35,479 nt of DNA from Mucilaginibacter sp. (GTDB taxonomy: Bacteria > Bacteroidota > Bacteroidia > Sphingobacteriales > Sphingobacteriaceae), in the NCBI GenBank assembly GCA_028287865.1, contig JAQBOU010000135.1:1-35479 (forward strand), in the 5' to 3' direction. This document shows, one piece after another, positions 16,677 through 26,840 of the stretch (within the stretch, counting starts at the first letter, position 1; every line of letters begins with the position of its first letter). The notes beneath the pieces were generated by a model. That model ran no database searches. It was not told the DNA's origin and worked only from the letters and a program-made list of their open reading frames with translations. The position numbers and the translations under genes were made by a program.

Positions 16677-19610
16677 TTATTCAGGACTGCCTGATGGTCC
16701 GCCGGGACCACCTGCCCCATCACCGCCTCCGCGCCTGAATCCGCGCATACCTGGGGCGTTTTGATCAGGTTTTTTGCCTGCAAACTTTTCAAGCTTCAAA
16801 GTAAAAGTAGCCAGGTAATAACGGGAAAGCCTGTTGACACGCGACTCGGTAATTGAACTGGCGTTGGTGGTTGTTGTAAAGCCAGTGTTTTCATTAAATA
16901 AGTCAAAAGCCGATAAGCGGATGGTGCCTCTGTGATCTTTCATGAACCTGCGTTCGAGATACATGTTTAAAATATTGGGATTAGTTACCTGGATATTTGA
17001 GGCATATCCATAGTTAGTGGCCTTTGTATAATCGTAACTAAAGGTCCAGTCGCCAAAATAATTTTTACCGTTAAGGCCAACATTCCAGGTACGGATATTT
17101 GAGCTGCCGCTTAGCAGCGGATTTTGTACAGAATTATCTGTTTTGTTGATTGCATAATTTGTTAACAGTTGCGCGTCAACTTTGTCTGTAATATCCACCC
17201 TGAACTGTACCTGGGGTGTAACCTGTAAATTTTTCGAGATATTTCTTGCTTGTACGGAAGAATAGGAATTAGGAGCTACTGAATCAATACTTGTTAAATA
17301 ACCTATATTGTTTGTATAGGTAGCTGTCCCCCTAAGGTAAAGGGTAAACTTACGGTTGTCCCAAGGCTTGGCATAAGTTAGCTGACCTGACGTTGTGTAA
17401 TATCCGTTAGTATTTAAATATTGGGTTAATATAGTGTTTGAAAACCTTGGATCGAGTGAGTACCTGCTGGGAAAGGTGGTTGTATTGGATGCTACATAAT
17501 TTGATATTTGCTGGTATTGCAAACTGACAAAAAATACATTCCCGGTAGCAAAGCTAAAGTTGTTGTACCTTATAGAAAAATTATTTGTAAACTGAGGTTT
17601 AAGATTGGGGTTACCCTCTACCGGATAAAGTGCATTTGAAAAATCAGTAACAGGTTGCAATTGGGAGAAACTTGGAGTGCTGCTGGACCCATTATAATTT
17701 AAACTAAATACCTGGCTTCTTGAAAAATTGTATACAAAACGTGCTGTAGGAATTACATTAAATTCTGTTACGTGCGTTTGAACCCCTGTTACAGGAGAAT
17801 TGCCATCTAATACAGAAGGCTGAACACCCAGCCCTAAAGTATAATTATATTTCTTTTGTATAAAACGGTAATTTATACCTACTTTATTGGTAGTAAAAGT
17901 ATAGTTATAAAGGTTACTTAATGCGCTATCACTTCTAAATGCAAAATTAACCGGATCATACAGCGTATCTGTTTGTTTATTATTTGTTGTTATTGCCCGG
18001 CTAAACGAATAATTAAATTCAAGATATGAATATTTGCCAACTGGCTGCAGGTATGATACTGTTGATCCATAAGTGTTGGTACGACTATATGTGTTGATAT
18101 CCTGGTTGGCCGGGGCTGTGTGCGGGCCTTTTAAGTAATCATAAACCGGATTTTGATAAGCCGAGTTTGGCGCTGAGTTAAAGGTAAGATTGACACTTAA
18201 ATTACGGCGATGCCCTAGCCTATGATTAAATAGTGCTGTAATTCCGTAGGTGGGGGCCTGTGAGTTGCCGTTTGTAAGAGCAGTATATTGGGAGGTATCA
18301 GGTCTCCCATTCCTTGTTCCAAAAAGACTTACATTTTCAGACTCATTTGTATTGACACCGCCATATGAAAATGTGGGTGTAACTTTTAAATAATTTACTG
18401 TATCAGGCTTGTATTCCATATTCCAGGTAAAGCGATGATTTATATTGTTATCCCTTTCAGTACTGTTTTGTTGCTGTAACGTAGGGTTAACAGGGGATGT
18501 GTTTTGTTGAAAGGTATTGGTATTGGTTGTTGTAGTATTATCGGAAAAACTATAGCTGCCATATACAGAAAGGCTTTTGCCCCACTGATCGCGAAAGTTA
18601 GCTCCGATTGAATGTGCATCGGTTATTCCATTTTGAGTAGTTATAAGGCTCCCATTGTTGCCACCTCCCCGTGCCGCGTTGCCCCGGCCACCACCTCCGC
18701 CAACGCCGCCGCCACCACCACCGTTGGTGCTGCCAAAAGAAAAAGTATTTACATTGGTATTATTTATACTTCCTAATAATGCCACCTGTCTGTCTCCGTT
18801 AAAGGTAAAAGCATTTACCGAACCTATATACCGGTTCTGATCGGGTATTCCCTGGCTTTGCGGAAGCGCATCCTCTCCATCGCCAACTGTGGCCTGACCA
18901 AAATATCCATAGTTTTTATCCTTCCTTATGGTGATGTTCATTATTTTATCAGGCTCGCCGGTTTTAACACCGGTTAAATTTGCCTGGTCACCGTAATCGT
19001 CAATCATCTGAATATTTTCAACCACATCGGCAGGCAGATTTTTGGTAGCGCTTTGAACATCACCTCCCATAAAATCTTTTCCGTTTATACGTACTTTGGT
19101 AACCTGTTTGCCCTGGGTGGTGATATTACCGTTTACGTCAACATCAACTCCCGGTAGTTTTTTTATCAAATCTTCAACAGGCGCATTTTCACGTACCTTA
19201 TAAGCACTTGCCTGATATTCAACAGTATCTTCCTTTAATTTAACGGGGGTTACACCTACAATTGTAACCGTGTTTAACATCTGAGATTCTAACTTAAGTA
19301 CAATAGTACCGAGGTCGGCAGGTGTATTATCGTTGGATAACGTATAATGTTTCTTAATAGACTGAAAGCCGATGGAAGACACAATAATGGATACTTTGGT
19401 TCCTTTAACTGATGGGAAAACAAATTTCCCCTTGGCATCAGTAATGGTTGTGGTACTATCGTGCTGATCAGAGGTTAGTGTTATAGTGCTTCCGGGCAGG
19501 GTTAGCTTGGTTGAGTCAACAACCATTCCATGTACTTCCCTGCCGCTTTGACCATATGAAAACGTAATTGAAAGAAAAATAATAGCTAAGGCTGGTAATA
19601 GTGATTTCAT
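16677..19610 (-). CDS. outer-membrane beta-barrel protein (TonB receptor-like)
   Basis: A 977-residue outer-membrane protein with a signal peptide (MKSLLPALAIIFLSITFSYG). Residues 20-110 are a carboxypeptidase-regulatory-like beta-sandwich. A plug-like region follows (VEDLIKKLPGVDVDVNGNITTQGKQVTKVRINGKDF, about 140-175), then a large barrel of the OMP_b-brl_3 type ending in beta strands. A Gly-rich stretch (near 300-318) lies in an early barrel loop and a second Gly/Pro-rich segment forms the C-terminal tail past the barrel (MRGFRRGGGDGAGGPGG). It has no SusD partner. Substrate is unknown; such proteins often sit as lone genes in Sphingobacteriaceae. It is followed by a terminator and preceded by the collagen-like gene. 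Confidence 0.88.
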   Translation of the reverse strand: MKSLLPALAIIFLSITFSYGQSGREVHGMVVDSTKLTLPGSTITLTSDQHDSTTTITDAKGKFVFPSVKGTKVSIIVSSIGFQSIKKHYTLSNDNTPADLGTIVLKLESQMLNTVTIVGVTPVKLKEDTVEYQASAYKVRENAPVEDLIKKLPGVDVDVNGNITTQGKQVTKVRINGKDFMGGDVQSATKNLPADVVENIQMIDDYGDQANLTGVKTGEPDKIMNITIRKDKNYGYFGQATVGDGEDALPQSQGIPDQNRYIGSVNAFTFNGDRQVALLGSINNTNVNTFSFGSTNGGGGGGVGGGGGRGNAARGGGNNGSLITTQNGITDAHSIGANFRDQWGKSLSVYGSYSFSDNTTTTNTNTFQQNTSPVNPTLQQQNSTERDNNINHRFTWNMEYKPDTVNYLKVTPTFSYGGVNTNESENVSLFGTRNGRPDTSQYTALTNGNSQAPTYGITALFNHRLGHRRNLSVNLTFNSAPNSAYQNPVYDYLKGPHTAPANQDINTYSRTNTYGSTVSYLQPVGKYSYLEFNYSFSRAITTNNKQTDTLYDPVNFAFRSDSALSNLYNYTFTTNKVGINYRFIQKKYNYTLGLGVQPSVLDGNSPVTGVQTHVTEFNVIPTARFVYNFSRSQVFSLNYNGSSSTPSFSQLQPVTDFSNALYPVEGNPNLKPQFTNNFSIRYNNFSFATGNVFFVSLQYQQISNYVASNTTTFPSRYSLDPRFSNTILTQYLNTNGYYTTSGQLTYAKPWDNRKFTLYLRGTATYTNNIGYLTSIDSVAPNSYSSVQARNISKNLQVTPQVQFRVDITDKVDAQLLTNYAINKTDNSVQNPLLSGSSNIRTWNVGLNGKNYFGDWTFSYDYTKATNYGYASNIQVTNPNILNMYLERRFMKDHRGTIRLSAFDLFNENTGFTTTTNASSITESRVNRLSRYYLATFTLKLEKFAGKKPDQNAPGMRGFRRGGGDGAGGPGGPSGSPE

Positions 19611-19720
19611 TTTTTACTGTGGATCAATGTCAATATTGTTATCAGACATTTATTAAATACAAATGTTCATTTAATAAATGTTAAATGATTAATAATCATA
19701 TCATTGTTACATATCAACGT

Positions 19721-19753
19721 AAAAAAGCCCCCCGGATAAACCGGAAGGCTTTT
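19721..19753 (-). terminator. terminator of the collagen-like gene
   Basis: On the minus strand AAAAGCC with an inner CCGG pairs with CCGG and GGCTTTT around a short ATAAA loop with a 2-nt internal mismatch, and a U-run follows. It begins 26 bp after the stop of the collagen-like gene. Confidence 0.65.
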
Positions 19754-19779
19754 GATGCTGCTACAAACTCATTAAATTT

Positions 19780-20802
<1,023 letters not shown>

Positions 20803-21077
20803 TTATGATAATTATGCAAAGTTCAAGCTATAACACTACTTATACGTAATGATATTGGTTTAGTTTCAATTCTATTCGTTAAATATTTGTCTAAAATAGC
20901 ATAAACTAATAAATAATTATATTTTTTTTATGAATCTAGGCAATAAAAAAATATTCACGATACTTCAATAATAAACAATTGTTAATAAATAACCATATAT
21001 CAGCCAAACAAAATCCTGAAACTAACCGTTTGTAATCAAGAAATTAACCTAAAATTAAACATTAACCAAAGGGTAAT

Positions 21078-21341
21078 ATGCGACCATCACTGCATTCGAA
21101 GATACATACGTGGATAGATACGATTGGATTTCGGTTTAATGGATCGCAAACCAACACTAAAAATAATGTGACAACCAATCATTACTTTTTTGAAACTTTC
21201 AATTTTTTTGAAAGGTCAAAAAACAATAATCTGAAACGCTCTGAATTTTTATGCTTTGATCCTTATGGTGAAACCATCAAGGTTAAATCGTTGCTAGACC
21301 TTCAAACTGCTTTTTTTGAAAATATCAGTCAGCTTAAATAA
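21078..21341 (+). CDS. small hypothetical protein
   Basis: An 87-residue ORF I do not recognise. It is soluble (no signal or membrane segment), rich in Asn, Phe and Ser, with two similar aromatic patches (HYFFETFNFFER). It stops 20 bp before a strong bidirectional terminator, which supports it as a real gene. It lies in a long AT-rich gap between the collagen-like gene and the metalloprotease gene. A shorter codon bias and lack of homology keep confidence modest. Confidence 0.45.
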   Translation: MRPSLHSKIHTWIDTIGFRFNGSQTNTKNNVTTNHYFFETFNFFERSKNNNLKRSEFLCFDPYGETIKVKSLLDLQTAFFENISQLK

Positions 21342-21360
21342 CAGTTACTTCTGTTATAAT

Positions 21361-21393
21361 AAAAAGCCTGCCGGGTAACCTGGCAGGCTTTTT
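21361..21393. terminator. bidirectional terminator
   Basis: AAAAAGCCTGCC (21361-21372) and GGCAGGCTTTTT (21382-21393) form a perfect 12-bp stem with a 9-nt loop. A-tract and T-tract on opposite sides let it end both the small plus-strand ORF and the minus-strand metalloprotease, whose stop is at 21398. Confidence 0.85.
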
Positions 21394-21397
21394 TACT

Positions 21398-24007
21398 TTA
21401 TTTAAAGTCTGGTTCCATTTCCTCATTATCAGGAAAATCAGTATTTAAACCACGGGAGCCGGGTGATGCCGGTATATTCACTATTGGTCTGGTTGGGTTT
21501 AGCGCTTCTTTAATCCGGAGATGTAGATCAATGTAATGAGCCAAGGTAATGGCATCTCCGCCTTTTGGCAACTTTGAATCAATAACCTTTAACTCCGCAC
21601 GAACCATCGGTCTTATATCTGACAATGATACATTTATAGGCGTTACTCCATAATTGGCCAGTCTATCAGCTGAAATACCGGGGATGGCTTTAAAGTCATC
21701 ATTTAACAGGCTTTTTAAATCTTCAATGTACCCCCGCTGCAGATTACGTTTAAACATATCCGGACGCCCTGCGGTAAATATACCTGTACGCAGATTAGCA
21801 AATAATTGGGCCACAGTATAAGCTTTAATGCCATTTTTTGCCTCATTATCATACATACGCGCCAATCTGGATGGCGAAAGTATATTGCCCAGGGTGCTGA
21901 TCTGGATGCTTTTTACACGGTTAATCATGAGGCCGTTGTCAAATTTCGCCAACTCCTGGCTGTTAATTAACCATAAGGGAGTTGCAAATAATTCTTTATT
22001 AAAAAACATAACGGCATCCTGTTGCCTGTCTTTTTCAACAAAATTGTAAACAGCGCCTTTTTGGTCGTAAGTCTTAAAATTTTCATTCATGCCACCAATG
22101 TTGGCCGCTACGTGGCCCATGTAACGGAAATATTGTGTTAAAACCTCGTTGTATACTTCTTGCAGATCGGTATAATCCTCACCTTGCTGAAAAGTCCATT
22201 TTTCAACGTTGGGCAAAATAATCTTTAAATTAGCAATGCCATAAGTGCTGGCTTTCATCGCATTATCACCTAAATCTTCGCTTTGCAGGCGCGGATCAAT
22301 GCTTGTTCCCTGACGTCCATAGTAATAAAGCGGATTACCTGCTTTTTCTTTTGCCCATCCATTTAATATTTCCTTTTCTTCCTTCGGTGATTTTTTTCCG
22401 GGAAACCAGGTATAGCCCCATTTTATTGCCCACTTGTCGTATTCTCCTATTTGAGGATAAAAGTGTGTTACGCCATCGCCAGGCTGTGCTATATAATTAA
22501 AACGTGCATAATCCATAATTGACGGCGCTGTACCATGCTTATCAGTAAATGTTTTGGAACGTAAGGAATCAACCGGGTAAGCATAGCTCGATCCAAAATT
22601 ATGCGGCAGACCTAAAGTATGCCCAATTTCATGGGAGGATACAAAACGGATCAGTTCGCCCATTTGCTCATCTGTAAATTTGGCGGTCCGTGCAGCGGGG
22701 TTTGCCGCGGCAGTCTGAACCAAATACCAGTTACGCAATAGCTCCATAACGTTATGATACCATCCAACATGGCTTTCAAGGATTTCACCGGTGCGGGGGT
22801 CGGATATGTGAGGGCCATAAGCATTTTCAACATCGGAAGCAAAATACCTCACCACACTGTAACGTGCATCTTCGGTACTAAATTCCGGGTCTTCCTTAGG
22901 TGTCGGCGCGGCTTTGCCTACTATGGCATTTTTAAATCCGGCCGCTTCAAAAGCTTGTTGCCAGTCGTTTATCCCTTGTATAAGGTATGGCACCCACTTT
23001 TTTGGAGTAGCAGGGTCTACATAAAAAACTATTTGTTTTTTTGGCTCAACCAGTTCGCCGCGGGCATAGGCTGCTTCATCCTTAGGTTCAAGCTTCCATC
23101 TGTGTATGTAGGAGGTTACCAATGCTTTTTGTGCATCTGTGCCATAGTCAGTTTGGCTTTGCCCAAAATATCCAACCCTGGCGTCGCGTAACCGTGCTTT
23201 CATAGGCGTTTTTGGTAATAATAACATGGACGTGTTTAGCTCAAATGTTACAGCGGCATTTGTATTGTCTGTAGGTGATTCGGCTGCGCGATAAGTTTTT
23301 AAAACACGCGCTTCAACATTGATAGGAAAGCTTTTTATGGTATCAATATAAGAACGGGAGTTATCTAAAACCGAAATTTTATAAGCTTTTTTTAATTCGT
23401 CGGATATGCCAATCGCAGCTATATCGCCATTATAAAAATCGGTCACATCAATTACAATGCCGGTTGTGTCCTTATTGTAAGCTTTTATATCAAATGAGGC
23501 TAATACAACGTCGAGGTTTGAATTTTTAACCGAGTTATACATATCACTTGTACTATCTGCCCTTACCGAATAACTCGGTACACGGATAAATACCTGTTTA
23601 TCATGCCGCTCCCATTTCCACACCTGGTCATTCGCTTCTTCGCCACCATATTGCTGATTAGGTACCTTAATTTCTGACGGGGTTTTTGCCAACCGGGTAA
23701 CTACCAGCATTTCCCTGTTAAGTAGTGAATCGGGAATTTCATAGTAATATTTACCATCAACTTTGTAAGTATTAAAAAGGCCTTTATTAACCCTGGTTTT
23801 GGATGGGATAAGGTCGCCGAATTTTTTAATACCTTCTTTTTTTGATGGTCCCATAGTAGCAGTAGCTGTAGATCCTGCTGAAGTTGCAGTAGTTTTAATG
23901 GTAACAGTTTGCGAAGCTGCCTGCTTTTTTGTTGCACATGAACTTGCTATAATTGCAATTAATGCTGTGATAAATAATTGATGCTTTACTTTACGATATC
24001 CCGTCAT
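21398..24007 (-). CDS. zinc-dependent metalloprotease, lipoprotein (DUF5117/DUF4953-type)
   Basis: About 870 residues from the ATG at 24007, chosen because the signal MTGYRKVKHQLFITALIAIIASSC then ends at lipobox Cys24; an in-frame ATG 18 codons upstream (24061) is the alternative. The N-terminal half is the DUF5118/DUF5117-like segment (FGDLIPSK, VVTRLAKTP...). The catalytic motif HEIGHTLGLPH (His459 by this start) is the metzincin HExxHxxGxxH, with a Met-turn SIMDYARFNY about 45 residues on. The C-terminal region is a long helical domain. It likely degrades proteins in the periplasm or on the cell surface. Length is normal for these Bacteroidota enzymes. Confidence 0.88.
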   Translation of the reverse strand: MTGYRKVKHQLFITALIAIIASSCATKKQAASQTVTIKTTATSAGSTATATMGPSKKEGIKKFGDLIPSKTRVNKGLFNTYKVDGKYYYEIPDSLLNREMLVVTRLAKTPSEIKVPNQQYGGEEANDQVWKWERHDKQVFIRVPSYSVRADSTSDMYNSVKNSNLDVVLASFDIKAYNKDTTGIVIDVTDFYNGDIAAIGISDELKKAYKISVLDNSRSYIDTIKSFPINVEARVLKTYRAAESPTDNTNAAVTFELNTSMLLLPKTPMKARLRDARVGYFGQSQTDYGTDAQKALVTSYIHRWKLEPKDEAAYARGELVEPKKQIVFYVDPATPKKWVPYLIQGINDWQQAFEAAGFKNAIVGKAAPTPKEDPEFSTEDARYSVVRYFASDVENAYGPHISDPRTGEILESHVGWYHNVMELLRNWYLVQTAAANPAARTAKFTDEQMGELIRFVSSHEIGHTLGLPHNFGSSYAYPVDSLRSKTFTDKHGTAPSIMDYARFNYIAQPGDGVTHFYPQIGEYDKWAIKWGYTWFPGKKSPKEEKEILNGWAKEKAGNPLYYYGRQGTSIDPRLQSEDLGDNAMKASTYGIANLKIILPNVEKWTFQQGEDYTDLQEVYNEVLTQYFRYMGHVAANIGGMNENFKTYDQKGAVYNFVEKDRQQDAVMFFNKELFATPLWLINSQELAKFDNGLMINRVKSIQISTLGNILSPSRLARMYDNEAKNGIKAYTVAQLFANLRTGIFTAGRPDMFKRNLQRGYIEDLKSLLNDDFKAIPGISADRLANYGVTPINVSLSDIRPMVRAELKVIDSKLPKGGDAITLAHYIDLHLRIKEALNPTRPIVNIPASPGSRGLNTDFPDNEEMEPDFK

Positions 24008-24086
24008 ATCAACACTTAAATAATTATGGTAAAGCGTAAACTTATGGAATTTGTTGCCCATTTAAAAACCGGCAACATTTTTATTA

Positions 24087-24094
24087 CAAAAGTA
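24087..24094 (-). promoter_or_regulatory. candidate -7 element of the metalloprotease gene
   Basis: The minus strand reads TACTTTTG (TAnnTTTG) some 26 bp before the upstream ATG at 24061 and 80 bp before the preferred ATG at 24007. No TTG is seen at the -33 distance. Confidence 0.4.
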
Positions 24095-24130
24095 ATTTGG
24101 GTGCGAGTTTGCCTGACCTAAAGAAAAATG

Positions 24131-25390
24131 TCAGATGCGGCGTTTTAAAGTGATGATCACGTTGTCTACCTGCCTGTCATGGAAAACTTCTAAAAGTAAG
24201 CTACGGTCCGTTTTCGACCTGAAGATAGCATCAATTTGCTCCAGACTCATTTCGCTTACAGGCTTAAAATTTATAGCCACTATTTCATCATCTTTTTCTA
24301 AACCTACTTCATCTGCCGGCGATCCCGGCTCAACCCTGCTTATAATTACACGGTTATATGCATTTCCACTGCCATAATATTCTAAACCGCTCATGTCATG
24401 TTCAAACGGATCATTAAAGTGAAAATTTGGTTTTAAATAAATTACACTATCGGTAAAGTCAAATATAACCGTAAATCTTTTAAGCAAACCTATCCCCAAA
24501 TTCCCGTCGCGCTTGGTTCCGATGACTGCTTTATCAAGTACAGGGAATGAAGTAATTACATCTTTAAATTTAAATTTCCCAATGTCTACCTCATCAACAC
24601 GGCTCAAAAAGCCATTAATTGGGCCTGTTAAACCTACTCCAAGATTAGCCGCAATAAATTTTTGAGGAAGTCCCTGCATATTTATTATATTTTCAATTGA
24701 TAACGGATGGCCGGCTCCCAGGTCGACAATTAGCTTTTCGTTTATTTTGGTACCATTCGGAAAAATAACCCTTGCATTTATATAAGGTTTTCTATCCTGA
24801 ATACTGATAGGGATCTTTGTTCCTTTTTTGAATAAGCGTACGTCTTTTGGTCTCGAAACAGATAGAGTGCTGTCGGCAAAATCAATTTTTACGGCCAGGT
24901 TATTAAAAAATTCATAGCCCAACAAACCGTGTATCGGGATGCCGGCATAATTTGAAAGGCCAAAATGATCTTTTTTTAAAATTGCGGCACCGATATCATA
25001 ACTTACCAAACCGGGTATGTGGATTTTTAATGCCGAGGTGATATAAGCCTCATAATCTTCACCTTCGCCCAAACTTGATATTTTTATGGTGCGTTTATTC
25101 GAAATATTAATAGAATCAACCAGTTTGGGGTCGGTAATAAGCATAAGACCTACCCCGGTATCCAATATGAAATTAAACGGGCCTTTGTTATTGATAATTA
25201 ATTGTATAACTATCATATCTCTTATAACTTTAAAAGGGATAGTTACATGTTTTTTACTTCCTTCCAGATCAAAATACTGCGCCTTTGCCGTAAAACAACC
25301 GCAACCTAAAAAGATAAAAAGCAAAACGACGCAAGTAGCCACGTACTTTTTGAGCAGATATCCAACGGTATGAAATAGCCTTGTTAACAA
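24131..25390 (-). CDS. aspartyl-protease-like protein with PDZ domain
   Basis: Up to 419 residues. No ATG fits the N-terminus: the frame opens at a TTG (25390) and a GTG at 25339 (VATCVVLLFIF) is an alternative. A signal anchor is followed by two retropepsin-like halves: FNFILDTGVGLMLITD (Asp77) and KLIVDLGAGHPLSIEN, where the second triad reads Asp-Leu-Gly in place of Asp-Thr-Gly. A PDZ domain closes the protein (GSPADEVGLEKDDEIVAIN, about 350-410). The family is common in Bacteroidota and of unknown substrate; the DLG variant suggests altered or lost activity. It is divergent from the PBP4 gene. Confidence 0.82.
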   Translation of the reverse strand: MLTRLFHTVGYLLKKYVATCVVLLFIFLGCGCFTAKAQYFDLEGSKKHVTIPFKVIRDMIVIQLIINNKGPFNFILDTGVGLMLITDPKLVDSINISNKRTIKISSLGEGEDYEAYITSALKIHIPGLVSYDIGAAILKKDHFGLSNYAGIPIHGLLGYEFFNNLAVKIDFADSTLSVSRPKDVRLFKKGTKIPISIQDRKPYINARVIFPNGTKINEKLIVDLGAGHPLSIENIINMQGLPQKFIAANLGVGLTGPINGFLSRVDEVDIGKFKFKDVITSFPVLDKAVIGTKRDGNLGIGLLKRFTVIFDFTDSVIYLKPNFHFNDPFEHDMSGLEYYGSGNAYNRVIISRVEPGSPADEVGLEKDDEIVAINFKPVSEMSLEQIDAIFRSKTDRSLLLEVFHDRQVDNVIITLKRRI

Positions 25391-25395
25391 AAGTT

Positions 25396-25403
25396 TATAT
25401 TTG
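25396..25403 (+). promoter_or_regulatory. candidate -7 element of the PBP4-type gene
   Basis: TATATTTG matches the TAnnTTTG consensus and lies 40 bp before the PBP4 ATG at 25444, in the narrow divergent gap. A TTG lies only 12 bp upstream, so the -33 is unclear. Confidence 0.35.
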
Positions 25404-25443
25404 GTTATTAAATATACAATTATTAGTCACATAAATTAAGTTG

Positions 25444-26769
25444 ATGCAACTAAAAATATCTATAATAATAACGTTTACGGTCTGCCTGTTCATATATCCC
25501 GGTTATGCCGATGCGGGGCACTTAAAAAAGAGGAAAATAAAAAAACTATTTAAGCACTCGCAAATATTAAAAGATCATTTTACTGGCTTTGCTTTATATG
25601 ACCTGGACAATAAAAAAATGATTTACGAGCAAAACAGTGATAAATATTTTACCCCCGCCTCAAACACAAAATTATTTACCTGGTATACCTGCCTTAAAAT
25701 GATTGGTGATTCTATCCCTGCCTTGAAATATGTGATCCGTGGCGATTCTCTCATCTTTTGGGGTACCGGAGATCCTTCATTTTTACATAGCGATTTAAAA
25801 GGAATAAAAGCATTCAACTTTTTAAAGAACAGCCATAAAAAGTTGTTTTTCTCCAGTGGCAGTTATGCGAATGATTTTTATGGCAATGGCTGGGCATGGG
25901 ATGATTATAATGATTATTACCAGGCTGAATTAACCGAACGGCCTATGGAAGATAATGTTGCATTAGTATATGCTGATAAAAGCGACTCATTACAAATAAA
26001 ACCGTCCTATCTGAAAAAATACCTTAAATGCGATAGCAATTATCATCCGGCGAGTTTCAGGGTAAAACGTGATTTTTCAAGCAATTTATTTTTTTACCCG
26101 GCAATCAATCCTCCAAAAAATTTCAGGCAGGAAATTCCATGGAAAACAAGCACCCTTTTAACATTAGCATTACTCCGGGATACCTTAAAAGACACTATTA
26201 GGGAAATACATTTGCCGCTCCCCGATAATGCACAAACATTATATGATATGCCGGCGGATACTGTTTATAAACACATGCTACAGCCCAGTGATAACTTTAT
26301 TGCAGAGCAGCTTTTGCTGGTTTGCTCATCGGTAAAATTCAAAACACTTAATGCAGATTCGGTTATCAGCTACTCAAAAGCTCATTTCTTAAATGATCTG
26401 CCTGATGTACCTCAGTGGGTTGACGGCTCGGGACTTTCCCGGCAAAACCTGTTTACTCCACGAAGCATAATTGCACTGTTGTGTAAAATATTGGACGAAG
26501 AAAAAAATGATGATAAAGTTCATAGCCTGTTACCCACCGGAGGTATGGCAGGAACCATAAAGAGGGTTTATAAAACAGATAACGGACTGCCGTTTATTTG
26601 GGCAAAAACTGGCTCGTTGTCAAATAACTATAATCAAAGCGGGTACTTTATTACCAGGAAAGGTAAAAGGCTGGCATTTTCGTTTATGAATAATAATTTT
26701 GTTGATCCCGCTGGTAGGGTAAGGGATGAGATGGTGAAGATAATTACTTACCTGCATGATACCTACTAA
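25444..26769 (+). CDS. dacB: D-alanyl-D-alanine carboxypeptidase/endopeptidase (PBP4, S13)
   Basis: A 441-residue periplasmic penicillin-binding protein from the ATG at 25444 (a TTG codon directly precedes it). Signal peptide residues 1-24. The three active-site motifs are present: SxxK as SNTK (Ser73/Lys76), SxN as SDN in LQPSDNFIAEQLL, and KTG in WAKTGSLSNNY. The DGSGLSRQNLFTPRSI block is typical of S13. It trims or cleaves peptidoglycan cross-links in the periplasm. Length is close to that of PBP4 proteins. It is divergent from the PDZ protease and ends at a strong terminator. Confidence 0.92.
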   Translation: MQLKISIIITFTVCLFIYPGYADAGHLKKRKIKKLFKHSQILKDHFTGFALYDLDNKKMIYEQNSDKYFTPASNTKLFTWYTCLKMIGDSIPALKYVIRGDSLIFWGTGDPSFLHSDLKGIKAFNFLKNSHKKLFFSSGSYANDFYGNGWAWDDYNDYYQAELTERPMEDNVALVYADKSDSLQIKPSYLKKYLKCDSNYHPASFRVKRDFSSNLFFYPAINPPKNFRQEIPWKTSTLLTLALLRDTLKDTIREIHLPLPDNAQTLYDMPADTVYKHMLQPSDNFIAEQLLLVCSSVKFKTLNADSVISYSKAHFLNDLPDVPQWVDGSGLSRQNLFTPRSIIALLCKILDEEKNDDKVHSLLPTGGMAGTIKRVYKTDNGLPFIWAKTGSLSNNYNQSGYFITRKGKRLAFSFMNNNFVDPAGRVRDEMVKIITYLHDTY

Positions 26770-26790
26770 GAATACCGGGTATGTATAAAA

Positions 26791-26825
26791 CAAAAAATCC
26801 TGCTTTTTAGGGGCAGGATTTTTTG
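26791..26825. terminator. bidirectional terminator
   Basis: CAAAAAATCCTGC and GCAGGATTTTTTG form a perfect 13-bp stem with a 9-nt loop between the PBP4 gene (stop 26769) and the convergent TonB receptor (stop 26841). The A/T ends serve both directions. Confidence 0.85.
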
Positions 26826-26840
26826 TTGATTGGTGCTTTA

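Noticed and set aside
18655..18840. Plus-strand ORF with a poly-Pro run
   Set aside because: Shadow of the Gly-rich loop of the outer-membrane protein on the other strand.
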